Part shown: piece by piece, positions 17,895 through 26,493 of the stretch
Position numbering within the stretch: the stretch's first letter is position 1
Layout of the letters: each line of letters opens with the position of its first letter
Origin: Arcobacter roscoffensis
GTDB lineage: Bacteria > Campylobacterota > Campylobacteria > Campylobacterales > Arcobacteraceae
Length of the DNA stretch: 64,000 bases
Reading direction: 5' to 3'
NCBI RefSeq assembly: GCF_024267655.1
Contig: NZ_CP100595.1
Location: 1,860,001 to 1,924,000, forward strand
The notes under the pieces: generated by a model
Databases searched by the model: none
Seen by the model: the letters and a program-made list of their open reading frames with translations, nothing else
Told to the model about the DNA's origin: nothing
Made by a program: the position numbers and the translations under genes

Positions 17895-18233
17895 TTATTT
17901 TAGCTTTCCAAATACCTTGTATTTTTCCCAGTAAATATCAAGAGCCTCTTCTAACTCTTTAATTGTAAGTTTTGTAGGCTTTTTTATACCAAATCTTTTG
18001 ATAAAAGCTTCTGGCATGATAGTATCATTTAAATTTGGTTTTTTAAGAAATGAAGTCATTGCGCTTTTTACTGACTTTTCAGAACTATACTTTAAAAGAT
18101 ATCTATAAAAATATTTATCAATTGATACAGGTAGTTTCTTGTGACACTTTACACAGTTTTGTTCATATATGTTTATATCTTTTGCATTTAATGATAATCC
18201 TAAAAAAATAAAGATTAAAAAAACTCTTACCAT
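17895..18233 (-). CDS. Small exported c-type cytochrome-like protein
   Basis: The 112-residue protein has a signal peptide (residues 1-17) and a single heme-attachment motif CVKCH near residue 26. The only later methionine candidate ligand is in DTIMPEAF. The size and single CXXCH fit a monoheme cytochrome c, but the body is lysine-rich and lacks a clear class I fold signature. It overlaps the end of the histidine kinase gene by 7 bases, so it is the last gene of the DUF1104-regulator-kinase operon. A link between periplasmic redox state and the kinase is possible but unproven. Confidence 0.7.
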   Translation of the reverse strand: MVRVFLIFIFLGLSLNAKDINIYEQNCVKCHKKLPVSIDKYFYRYLLKYSSEKSVKSAMTSFLKKPNLNDTIMPEAFIKRFGIKKPTKLTIKELEEALDIYWEKYKVFGKLK

Positions 18234-19414
18234 GATACCTCTATTCTTGTTCCAACTTTTAGTTTTGAAGTTACATTTATTTTTAAATCATACTCTTTTG
18301 CTATTAAATAAACAATATTTAAACCTATTCCAAAACCACCTACACTTTTATCAAATCTGCTATATCTCTCAAAAAGATTCTCTAAATTTTCTTGACTCAT
18401 ACCTTTACCTGTATCTTCAACTATAAGTTTTTGCTCAATTAAAATAAGTTTTATTGTTCCATTTACTTTATTGTATTTTATAGCATTTGATAAAAGATTA
18501 TCTAAAAGTTTTGAAAACTTTTTTACATCACAAAGTAGAAAAACATCTTCATCTATATGCAAATCAAAATCTATTTTTTTAATTCTTGCTAAACTTCTAA
18601 AATATTCAACTCTCTGTCTTGCTATTTTTGATAAATCTAGCTTTTCATTTTGAGATATGATTTTATTATTTAGTGTTAAAAATGTTAAATCTTCATAAAT
18701 ATTTGAAATAGTTTTAGCACCAATATCTATACGATTTATCTTTTTTAAGGTTTTCTCATCAAGACAATTTTTATCAATCATCTCTATGTTTGTAACAATA
18801 GCAGAAATTGGAGTATTTAACTCATGGGTAGTATCTTTAATAAACCTGTCAAGTAAATGAAGAGAGTCTCTCATTGGTCTTAAAAATAGTTTTGCTATAA
18901 AATACCCTACAATTGACATAAAAATAAAAGCAAGTAATCCAAAAGAAATCATCTCATTTTTTACTTTTTTAAACCATGCTCTATCATCATCTATTTCAAC
19001 AATAATATACTTAGCACCCAAGTAATAAGACTCAGGTTTATCAATATAGTGGATTTTTTTATTGCTTATATAAGCAACTTCTTCAAAGTTTATACTATTT
19101 GATTGTAAAGTTGAAAAAATTTCAGTTTTATCACTATCAAAAATTGCAGAGTTAAACTTCTCATCCCTTGGATAAAATTTATATTTATCAAAGTTTACAT
19201 GCAAGTCTTTTAATCTAAAAACTAAATCATTAGAGTACTCTTGAAGGATTTGCCTTTTTTCTTGAATCATTAGATCTTTTTGAAAATTATAATAAAGAAA
19301 AGAAACTACTGAAATTATTATTAGAATTAAAAAAGAGTATAAAAAACCAAAACCTAAAAGGGTTCTAGTTTCACTCTTGGTTAAATCTATATCCGAGCTT
19401 TTTAAGACTGACAA
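18227..19414 (-). CDS. Sensor histidine kinase (HisKA type)
   Basis: The 395-residue kinase has two membrane segments (about residues 22-43 and 156-177) around a periplasmic domain of about 110 residues. The H box is KDTTHELNTPISAIV with H197. It is followed by the N box LLDNLLSNAIKYN, G1 LIVEDTGKGMS, F box LFERYSR and G2 GGFGIGLNIV. Its gene overlaps that of the OmpR-type regulator by 44 bases, so they are a cognate pair. The periplasmic part matches no family known to me. Confidence 0.92.
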   Translation of the reverse strand: MSVLKSSDIDLTKSETRTLLGFGFLYSFLILIIISVVSFLYYNFQKDLMIQEKRQILQEYSNDLVFRLKDLHVNFDKYKFYPRDEKFNSAIFDSDKTEIFSTLQSNSINFEEVAYISNKKIHYIDKPESYYLGAKYIIVEIDDDRAWFKKVKNEMISFGLLAFIFMSIVGYFIAKLFLRPMRDSLHLLDRFIKDTTHELNTPISAIVTNIEMIDKNCLDEKTLKKINRIDIGAKTISNIYEDLTFLTLNNKIISQNEKLDLSKIARQRVEYFRSLARIKKIDFDLHIDEDVFLLCDVKKFSKLLDNLLSNAIKYNKVNGTIKLILIEQKLIVEDTGKGMSQENLENLFERYSRFDKSVGGFGIGLNIVYLIAKEYDLKINVTSKLKVGTRIEVSW

Positions 19415-20039
19415 TTTTATCTTTTCCTAATATTTTTCGTAAATTTTTTATATATGTTCTTAATGAGTTATCACTATACTCTTCATCATATTCCCATACA
19501 TTATCATAAATTCTATCATGAACTAAAAGTTCATTTGGATGTTGTAAAAATAGTTTTAAAAGTTTTAACTCTTTTAGATTTAACTTTACATTCTCACCAT
19601 CTTTTTTTAACTCATTTGAAATTAAATCAAATTCTATGTTTTCACATATTTTTTTAATATCACTTTTATTTGAGTACTCTCTTTTAATGATTGTTTGAAC
19701 TCTTAATAACAACTCTTTTAACTCAAAAGGTTTTCTAATATAATCATCACAACCACTACGAAAGCCCTCTTCAAGAGATTCCATTGAGTTTAAAGAAGTT
19801 ATAAATATTGCAGGAGTGTTATTTTCTTCTTGTCTAATTTTTTGCAAAACCTCAAAACCATTAAGTTCAGGTACATTTACATCAAGAAGTAATAAGTCAA
19901 AAGAATTTTCATAAACCAACTCAATTGCTTCTTGTCCATCATAAGCAGCTACAACATCAAAACCTTGTTCTTCAAAATAATCAATTACTGTTTCACTTAA
20001 AGTTAAGTCATCTTCTAATAATAATAATTTTATTTTCAT
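19371..20039 (-). CDS. OmpR-family response regulator
   Basis: The receiver domain has E9-D10-D11, the acceptor D53 in LLLLDVNVPELNG and the lysine in YIRKPFELKELL. The C-terminal winged-helix domain ends with DNSLRTYIKNLRKILGKDKIVSLKKLGYRF. Length (222 residues) is standard. The gene starts 4 bases inside the end of the DUF1104 gene and overlaps the kinase gene, giving an unbroken four-gene unit. Confidence 0.95.
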   Translation of the reverse strand: MKIKLLLLEDDLTLSETVIDYFEEQGFDVVAAYDGQEAIELVYENSFDLLLLDVNVPELNGFEVLQKIRQEENNTPAIFITSLNSMESLEEGFRSGCDDYIRKPFELKELLLRVQTIIKREYSNKSDIKKICENIEFDLISNELKKDGENVKLNLKELKLLKLFLQHPNELLVHDRIYDNVWEYDEEYSDNSLRTYIKNLRKILGKDKIVSLKKLGYRFNQE

Positions 20040-20251
20040 TTTAATTTACTTTTGTTTTTTTCATACTGTTTTCTTTCTTTTTCGTTCATTGTAGGTATTC
20101 TTTGCCTTAGCTCTTTTTTAAACTCATTTATATTTTTCTTTTCAACATAACCTATAATTGCAATTAATTCTTGAGTACTCATCTCTGAATAATCTACTTT
20201 TGCAAAAGAAATTGTCATAATAAATGAAATTAATAATAAAACTTTTTTCAT
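20036..20251 (-). CDS. DUF1104-like small periplasmic protein
   Basis: The 71-residue product has a signal peptide (MKKVLLLISFIMTISFA) and a mature part DYSEMSTQELIAIIGYV followed by a charged helix with KKELRQRIPTM. This matches the DUF1104 pattern found mainly in Campylobacterota. It is first in an operon with a response regulator, a kinase and a cytochrome-like protein. Small exported proteins encoded with a kinase can modulate it, but no activity is known for this family. Confidence 0.75.
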   Translation of the reverse strand: MKKVLLLISFIMTISFAKVDYSEMSTQELIAIIGYVEKKNINEFKKELRQRIPTMNEKERKQYEKNKSKLK

Positions 20252-20348
20252 ATATATCTCTTTGATTTTTTATTTATTGTATCATAACAAATGTATAATA
20301 ATTGTAAAATATTTATCGTAGCAAAAGTAGCATAAGTTTTTATATTTT

Positions 20349-20364
20349 ATAGCATTTTCATAGC
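20349..20364 (+). repeat. 16-bp intergenic repeat, copy 1 (ATAGCATTTTCATAGC)
   Basis: An exact copy lies at 22502-22517. This copy is 135 bases before the start of the HTH gene at 20499. It is built of two TAGC half-units around CATTTTCA and could be a regulator site. Confidence 0.5.
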
Positions 20365-20498
20365 AATCAATGATATTTTACAAAAAATATTGACTTTTTC
20401 AAGAAATCATACCCAATAATCACCTTATTAATGTATTAATTTTCAAATTGCTATGTATAATAAAATAAAAATTATAAGATTATATTACAGGAACTGAA

Positions 20499-21269
20499 AT
20501 GAAAAAAGTAGGTAAGCTATTTAAAAAGACACCTTATTTTGTAAGGGATGAAAATAGAATTCATAAAGATATTCGATATGTTGAAGAGTTATTAAAAACT
20601 TTAGTAAATGAAAAAAAAATAAATGAAGATAATATAGTGTATGTTTTTTCTAATAATAGAGATAATACTCTTCATTTTCATTTAGTATTAAAAGATGATA
20701 TACATATCAAACATACACAATTAAAGTTTAAAACTGACAATATTGAATTTACTTTTGAACATTTTAATGATAATAAAAATAAAACTAATAGTGTTAATAC
20801 ATTTTTATTTATGGAAACTTTTAGGCAATTAAAAGAGTATGAATTAGTTGATGCTTTTGATTATATGATTTCATGTGATGGAAATAAATTGAGTTTATGT
20901 ATAGAAAAAGAGAATCTAAAACTATTTAAACCTAATGATATTCAATTTATTCACCGAAATACAATACTTAAAAAAGAAGATTTTATAAAAGATATATGTA
21001 TATCTTTTAATATTTCTTATGAGAGTTTATTTGATGAATTAAATCCTAACTTGATTAAGCAAGTTTGTAAAGACTTAAACTTAACATATAAAAAACTATC
21101 TTATGAACTAGGTTATAAACCTGACACAATAAACAAAGCAGCATCAACAGGAAAGGTAAGTGAGCAATTAAAAAAAGCAATAAGCCTTTATTTAGAAAAT
21201 TTGAGATTAAAAAATGACCTTAAAAACTTAGAAACTCTAAAACAAAAAATAAATAGTGTTTTAGTTTAA
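20499..21269 (+). CDS. HTH-domain protein of unknown function
   Basis: The 256-residue protein has an unrecognised N-terminal part (about 1-185; mixed alpha/beta, no signal or membrane segment). The C-terminal part (about 186-250) has a helix-turn-helix pattern, LIKQVCKDLNLTYKKLSYEL then YKPDTINKAAST, followed by a long amphipathic helix. The C-terminal part resembles small phage-type regulators of Campylobacterota; such a regulator fused to a larger N-terminal domain is unusual. TATAAT at 20456-20461 and AGGA before the ATG support the start. The spacer above it carries the 16-bp repeat. Confidence 0.65.
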   Translation: MKKVGKLFKKTPYFVRDENRIHKDIRYVEELLKTLVNEKKINEDNIVYVFSNNRDNTLHFHLVLKDDIHIKHTQLKFKTDNIEFTFEHFNDNKNKTNSVNTFLFMETFRQLKEYELVDAFDYMISCDGNKLSLCIEKENLKLFKPNDIQFIHRNTILKKEDFIKDICISFNISYESLFDELNPNLIKQVCKDLNLTYKKLSYELGYKPDTINKAASTGKVSEQLKKAISLYLENLRLKNDLKNLETLKQKINSVLV

Positions 21270-21319
21270 CTCTTTATAACTATTTTTTGACTAAAATCAA
21301 ATCAAAAAAAAGAGAGTTC

Positions 21320-21625
21320 ATGGTTAAAAGTATATTACTTGCGTTAAGTTTAGGTTTAGTTTTTAATGGGTGTTTAGGAAGTTCAGATAAGGAAGAAGAG
21401 AAATGGCACTCTTTTATTTATCCTGATAAACAAAATACAAAAAGAAATCTAAAAAGCCCAATGACTTTTTCATCACTTAATGAGTGTAAAGAAGAATCAA
21501 TAAAACAATTAGAAACAATGGGCATTTCTAAAACAGGTACTTTCAAATGTGGATTAAACTGTGGTTTTCATGATGGAATGAAACTAGAAATCTGTGAAAA
21601 GATGTTAGCACCAACAGAAAAGTAG
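21320..21625 (+). CDS. Small lipoprotein
   Basis: Starting at the ATG at 21320 (preceded by AGAGAG), the 101-residue product has a lipoprotein signal with a lipobox around LVFNGC. An upstream in-frame TTG at 21287 would add a charged leader and is less likely. The mature part has four further cysteines (ECKEE, FKCGLNCGFHDG, LEICEKM), suggesting disulfides or metal binding. No family is recognised. Confidence 0.7.
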   Translation: MVKSILLALSLGLVFNGCLGSSDKEEEKWHSFIYPDKQNTKRNLKSPMTFSSLNECKEESIKQLETMGISKTGTFKCGLNCGFHDGMKLEICEKMLAPTEK

Positions 21626-21645
21626 CATTTATTGCTACTTTTATA
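21621..21645 (+). terminator. Terminator after the small lipoprotein
   Basis: AGTAGCA-TTTAT-TGCTACT is followed by TTTTATAA, beginning at the stop codon. Confidence 0.7.
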
Positions 21646-21734
21646 AAATTTAAGGCAATTTAAATAACTTTTTAAAAGACTTTTTAAAATTTTTATGTTA
21701 TAAATAGCATTACAAATAATTTTAAAGGTAATTT

Positions 21735-22388
21735 ATGAAAGTATTAAAACATTTAAACATACTTTATATCCTAAAATCAGAAATCTCTGAAACTCTTCAA
21801 ACATTCCAAGAAAAATCAAATAGTCTTATTATAAAAGAGAATCACAATGAGATTCTAGATGTATTAAAAGATAAAAAAATTGATATTATTTATAGTGAAG
21901 AAAAAATCCCTATGAATATACTAAATTCAATCAGACAAGAACACAGAAATACTCATATTATTATTTGTACAAGTTTTATTTCAACTCAAGAATATTTTGA
22001 TGCGATTACTTTAGAAAATATTCTATATCTAAGAGAAGCTATCTCTAAAGATGAACTTAAAGATATTTTATTAAATATAGTAAAAAACATTGATTCAAGC
22101 AGCACTAATATAGTTCAGTTAAAAGATAACTTTATTTATGATAACTACAATAACACTTTATTAAAAAATAAACAGATTATCTCTTTATCAAAAAAAGAGA
22201 ATAGCTTTTTAAACTATGTTATAGATAACAAAGATAGAGCTGTATCATATGATGAAATCAATAACAATCTTTGGAATGGTGATATGACTCATAATGCCCT
22301 TAGATCTGTTGTAAAAGAAGTTAGAAGAAAAACATATAAAGAGTTAATAAGAAACATTTCTGGTGTAGGATATAGAGTTTCAATCTAA
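21735..22388 (+). CDS. OmpR-like regulator with a degenerate receiver
   Basis: The C-terminal winged helix is clear: SLSKKENSFLNYVIDN, YDEINNNLWNG and ALRSVVKEVRRKTYKELIRNISGVGYRV. The N-terminal half has receiver-like spacing, but the acidic pocket is missing and the acceptor position reads IIYSEEKIP, so ordinary phosphorylation is unlikely. It may act as a stand-alone regulator controlled by level or by another ligand. No kinase is adjacent. It is bracketed by strong terminators and is probably monocistronic. Confidence 0.8.
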   Translation: MKVLKHLNILYILKSEISETLQTFQEKSNSLIIKENHNEILDVLKDKKIDIIYSEEKIPMNILNSIRQEHRNTHIIICTSFISTQEYFDAITLENILYLREAISKDELKDILLNIVKNIDSSSTNIVQLKDNFIYDNYNNTLLKNKQIISLSKKENSFLNYVIDNKDRAVSYDEINNNLWNGDMTHNALRSVVKEVRRKTYKELIRNISGVGYRVSI

Positions 22389-22390
22389 AC

Positions 22391-22429
22391 ATACATTTAA
22401 GGTTAAACCTTAAATGTATACTTTTTTTA
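22391..22429 (+). terminator. Terminator after the pseudo-receiver regulator
   Basis: Twelve-base arms ATACATTTAAGG and CCTTAAATGTAT around TTAAA are followed by AC and a run of seven T. Confidence 0.85.
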
Positions 22430-22501
22430 ATATCAATACTAACTATTATAATAATTAATCAATTGTATAAAAAGTACCTTTTGTAAAAGAAAGCCTTTAA
22501 A

Positions 22502-22517
22502 ATAGCATTTTCATAGC
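22502..22517 (+). repeat. 16-bp intergenic repeat, copy 2 (ATAGCATTTTCATAGC)
   Basis: Identical to 20349-20364, here 148 bases before the chemoreceptor start. A related TAGCTTTTATTGCTA inverted repeat lies at about 22633-22648. Confidence 0.5.
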
Positions 22518-22664
22518 TTTATTATGTTATCAAGAATTATTTATAACACTTCCAAAATACTAATTTTTTCTAAACAAACCATTTTATAGTATTTATTCAC
22601 TTTTAATTGTATAATTATTTATATATAACTAAATAGCTTTTATTGCTATAAACAAGGAATAGAT

Positions 22665-24593
22665 GTGTTTAAAGAACTATCAATTAAAGTGAAATTGCTT
22701 ATTCTTGTAATAAGTTCAATTTTTATTGTTTCAACTGTAATTATTGTAGAGTCAATATATAATGTAAATAAATTAACTCAAAACAATATAGCAGACTTTA
22801 GAGAAAAAGCCTACAATGCAAAAGAACTAGAGCTTAAAAACTATGTAGAACTTGCATATAAGGTAATAGAGTCTTTTCATAAACAAGTAGATGGTTCAAA
22901 CGAAGAACAAATGAAAAAAGCTGCATTAAATGCTGTAATGAATATGACTTATGGTAATGATGGCTATTATTGGGTAAATGACTCAAATCATGTTGTTATT
23001 GGTCATGCTGTAAAACCTTCACTAAATGGGAAGAGTTTATATAATCTTAAAGATAAAAATGGTGTATTTATTTATCAAGAGATTGTAAAAGCTGCAAATA
23101 AAAGTACCCAAGGTGGTCTTGTTGAATATGTTTGGTCAAAACCAGGTAAAGAAGAACCTCAGCCAAAGTTTTCTTATGTTAAAAACTTTAAACAATGGGA
23201 CTTTATAGTAGGAACAGGAGCTTATGTTGATAATGTAGAAAGTGAAGTTTTAAAAATGCAAGAAAAAGCAAATGATGAGATTTCTACAATTATAATTGAA
23301 AGTGTTATTATTAGTATAATTGTTTCTATTTTAGTTGCACTTGCTTTTATTTTTATTTCAAATAGAGTTATTATTCAGCCCTTAAATAAATTTCAAGAGG
23401 GGCTACTTGATTTCTTTAGCTTTTTAAACAAAGAAAAGACAGATACAAATGAGCTAGAAATTCAAGCCAATGATGAAATAGGAAGAATGTCAAAAATAGT
23501 AAATGAAAATATACTAAAATCAAAAAAACTAATTGATGATGATCATCTTTTAATTGATGATGTAAAACAAATTGTAAAAGCAGTAAGTGAGGGTTATCTT
23601 GATAAAAGTGTACAAGCTTCAACATCAAATGAAGCTTTAAATGAACTAAAAGATCTTTTAAATGATATGTTAGCAAATTTACAGCAATTAGTAGGTGTTA
23701 ATATAAACAACCTAAGTTCTGTACTTGATTCATATGCAAATAGAGATTTTACTAAGACTTTAGATGAAAGAACATCTGGGAAAATAGGAAAAGAGATAAT
23801 AAATCTAAATAGTATGATTACACAGATATTAAATGATAATTACCAAGATGGAACTATTTTAAATTCAAATGCACAAGAACTATCATCAAGTGTATCAACT
23901 CTTTCTTCAAATGCTACAAGTCAAGCAGCATCATTGGAAGAAACAGCAGCATCAATTGAAGAAATAACTGGAAATATTAAACAAACAAGTCAAAAAGCAC
24001 AAACAATGCTTGATATTTCATCACAAACAAAAGAGGCTTCATCAAAAGGTAAAGACTTAGCATCTAATACAGCAAATGCAATGGATGATATAAATGAAAA
24101 TGTTACAGCAATTACAGATGCCATTACTATGATTGACCAAATTGCTTTCCAAACAAATATCTTATCATTAAATGCAGCAGTAGAAGCAGCAACAGCTGGT
24201 GAGGCTGGAAAAGGTTTTGCAGTAGTAGCACAAGAAGTTAGAAACCTAGCAAGTAGAAGTGCAGAAGCAGCAAAAGAGATAAAAGACTTAGTAGAAAGTG
24301 CTTTAGAAAATGCCACAAAAGGTAAAAATATAAGTACTAATATGATTGATGGCTTTGTTGATTTAGAGCAAAAAGTACTTGAAACAAATCAATTAATTGA
24401 TGATGTAACAAATGCAGCAAGAGAGCAAACAATAGGTATGTCTCAAATATCAGATGCAATTAATCAACTAGATCAATTTACTCAACAAAATGCACAAATA
24501 GCAGAAAAAGCAAATCAAGTTGCTTTAAAAACAGATGAAATTGCTCAACATGTAGTAGAAAATGTAGAGAAAAACAACTTTAATAAGAGCTAA
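22665..24593 (+). CDS. Methyl-accepting chemotaxis protein with sCache_2-type sensor
   Basis: The 642-residue receptor starts at GTG with AAGGAA six bases upstream; an ATG two bases earlier is out of frame. Order: membrane helix (about 10-31), periplasmic single-Cache domain (about 35-195, with GNDGYYWVNDSNHVVIGH and WDFIVGTGAYVDNV), second membrane helix (about 208-231), HAMP and linker, then a long signalling coiled coil. The hairpin tip carries FQTNILSLNAAVEAA and GFAVVAQEVRNLASRSAEAA. sCache_2 sensors often bind small organic acids, but the ligand here is unknown. Confidence 0.95.
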   Translation: MFKELSIKVKLLILVISSIFIVSTVIIVESIYNVNKLTQNNIADFREKAYNAKELELKNYVELAYKVIESFHKQVDGSNEEQMKKAALNAVMNMTYGNDGYYWVNDSNHVVIGHAVKPSLNGKSLYNLKDKNGVFIYQEIVKAANKSTQGGLVEYVWSKPGKEEPQPKFSYVKNFKQWDFIVGTGAYVDNVESEVLKMQEKANDEISTIIIESVIISIIVSILVALAFIFISNRVIIQPLNKFQEGLLDFFSFLNKEKTDTNELEIQANDEIGRMSKIVNENILKSKKLIDDDHLLIDDVKQIVKAVSEGYLDKSVQASTSNEALNELKDLLNDMLANLQQLVGVNINNLSSVLDSYANRDFTKTLDERTSGKIGKEIINLNSMITQILNDNYQDGTILNSNAQELSSSVSTLSSNATSQAASLEETAASIEEITGNIKQTSQKAQTMLDISSQTKEASSKGKDLASNTANAMDDINENVTAITDAITMIDQIAFQTNILSLNAAVEAATAGEAGKGFAVVAQEVRNLASRSAEAAKEIKDLVESALENATKGKNISTNMIDGFVDLEQKVLETNQLIDDVTNAAREQTIGMSQISDAINQLDQFTQQNAQIAEKANQVALKTDEIAQHVVENVEKNNFNKS

Positions 24594-24617
24594 ATAACAC
24601 CCAACTTTGGGTGTTAT
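24594..24617 (+). terminator. Hairpin after the chemoreceptor gene
   Basis: ATAACACCCA-ACTT-TGGGTGTTAT is a perfect 10-bp stem immediately after the stop codon; the T-run is weak. Confidence 0.65.
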
Positions 24618-24698
24618 ATCAAATTAAACACCCATTTAAACCTTAATTTATCCTATTTATTGTAAAACAATCTTCTAATAAAAATTTGAAAGAGAGTT

Positions 24699-26471
24699 AT
24701 GAGAGAAGAAATATCAATAAAATATATATTTAAACTTCTACTTGAAAATAAAAAACATTTAATACTTGGACAAATTATCACAATAATTGCTATTGCAATT
24801 AGTGTACCTATTCCTTTGATGCTTCCTGTACTTGTAGATGAAGTACTTTTAGATAAACCTGATGTATTTATAGATAGCATCAACTGGCTTTTAGGGGAAG
24901 GAACTGCGTTTTATTATATTGCAGTTGTGACATTTGCAGTAATCTTTTTAAGATTGATTCATTTTATTTTTATAGTAGTTATTACAAAAATCTTTACAAA
25001 AATATCAAAATATGTAACTTTTAAAATAAGAGAAAAACTTTTAAATCATCTAAAAAATGTAAATATGAATGAGTATGAAAGTTTAGGTTCTGGTGCAATT
25101 ACTTCAAATCTTATCACGGATATAAATACCTTAGATAATTTTATTATTTCAATTGCTAGTAAATTTGTAGCTTCTATTCTTACTTTAATAGCAGTTGCTA
25201 TAGTAATAATAGCAATTGACCCTATTTTGGGACTAATGATACTTTTTATTCAACCTATAGTTATGATTTTATCAAAAAAAATATCTAAAAAAACAGGTAT
25301 TCTAAAAAAAGAAGAAAACCAATCAATTGAGTCTTTTCAAGATAGTGTTGGCGAAACTTTGGAGTTATTTGGTCAAATCAAAGCCAGTAATAAAGAAGCC
25401 TACTTTTTTGAAAATGCTATAAATAAAGCAAAAGATATACAAAAAACATCAAATGAATTCAACTACAAAAGTGTAGCCTTTGAGAGATTTTCTTTTACTA
25501 TCTTTTTAGTAGCCTTTGAGATTTTTAGAGCAACTGGGCTAATTTTGGTTGAGTATGACTCATTATCGATTGGTATGATGTTTGCTATGTTTGGTTATAT
25601 TTGGTTTATTATGTCACCTGTTCAGGATATTTTAACTATTCAGTATTCTTACGCAAGTGCAAGTACAGCGCTTACAAGATTAAATAAAATTTTGGATTTA
25701 CAAAAAGAAGATACAGGTGAAGAAAAACTTTGTGTCAAAGATAAAAAAGTTGATATATCTTTACATGATTTATGTTTTTCTTACAATGAAGATAAAAATG
25801 TACTTGAAGATATAAACCTAGAGATAAAATCAGGGGAGAAAGTAGCCTTGATTGGTGCTAGTGGAAGTGGAAAAACTACTTTAGCTCAAATAATATCAGG
25901 TTTTTATTCTAAAAAAAGTGGAGATTTAAAGTATAATAACAATAGCATTGATACTTTAAATAGGCAAAGTATTAGAGATAATATTTTTTTAGTTTTACAA
26001 ATGCCCATTTTATTTAACAATACCCTTAGATTTAATATAACTATGGGAAATGAAAATATAAGTGACAAAGAGATTTTTGAGGCTTTAAAAACTGCTCAAC
26101 TATATGAAGCAGTAGAAAAAATGCCACAAGGCTTAGATACAATTGTAGGAAGACATGGAGTTAGACTAAGTGGTGGGCAAAGACAAAGACTATCAATTGC
26201 AAGGATGATTATAGCAAATCCTGCTGTTGTTATCTTTGATGAGTCAACATCAGCACTTGATGTATCAACAGAAGCAAAACTGTTTAGTGCCCTAGTTCCT
26301 ATTTTAAAAGATAAAACAGTTATCACAATAGCACATAGACTAAGTACAGTTAAAAATGCAAATATAATATATGTTTTAGACGATGGAAAGATAGTTCAAA
26401 GAGGAAATCATGACCAACTTGAAGAGGTTGAGGGTCATTATTTAGAATTTGTTAAAAATCAATTGATATAA
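24699..26471 (+). CDS. ABC exporter, fused permease and ATPase
   Basis: The 590-residue half-transporter has six membrane segments in residues 1-320 and an ATPase domain from about 345. Walker A is GASGSGKTT, the signature LSGGQRQRLSIARM, Walker B VVIFDESTSALD and the switch histidine is in ITIAHRLS. It belongs to the MsbA/MDR-like exporter class and should work as a homodimer. The substrate cannot be inferred. The AI-2E permease follows 22 bases later and may share the transcript. Confidence 0.94.
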   Translation: MREEISIKYIFKLLLENKKHLILGQIITIIAIAISVPIPLMLPVLVDEVLLDKPDVFIDSINWLLGEGTAFYYIAVVTFAVIFLRLIHFIFIVVITKIFTKISKYVTFKIREKLLNHLKNVNMNEYESLGSGAITSNLITDINTLDNFIISIASKFVASILTLIAVAIVIIAIDPILGLMILFIQPIVMILSKKISKKTGILKKEENQSIESFQDSVGETLELFGQIKASNKEAYFFENAINKAKDIQKTSNEFNYKSVAFERFSFTIFLVAFEIFRATGLILVEYDSLSIGMMFAMFGYIWFIMSPVQDILTIQYSYASASTALTRLNKILDLQKEDTGEEKLCVKDKKVDISLHDLCFSYNEDKNVLEDINLEIKSGEKVALIGASGSGKTTLAQIISGFYSKKSGDLKYNNNSIDTLNRQSIRDNIFLVLQMPILFNNTLRFNITMGNENISDKEIFEALKTAQLYEAVEKMPQGLDTIVGRHGVRLSGGQRQRLSIARMIIANPAVVIFDESTSALDVSTEAKLFSALVPILKDKTVITIAHRLSTVKNANIIYVLDDGKIVQRGNHDQLEEVEGHYLEFVKNQLI

Positions 26472-26493
26472 TTACAATAAAAAAGGAGAGAAT

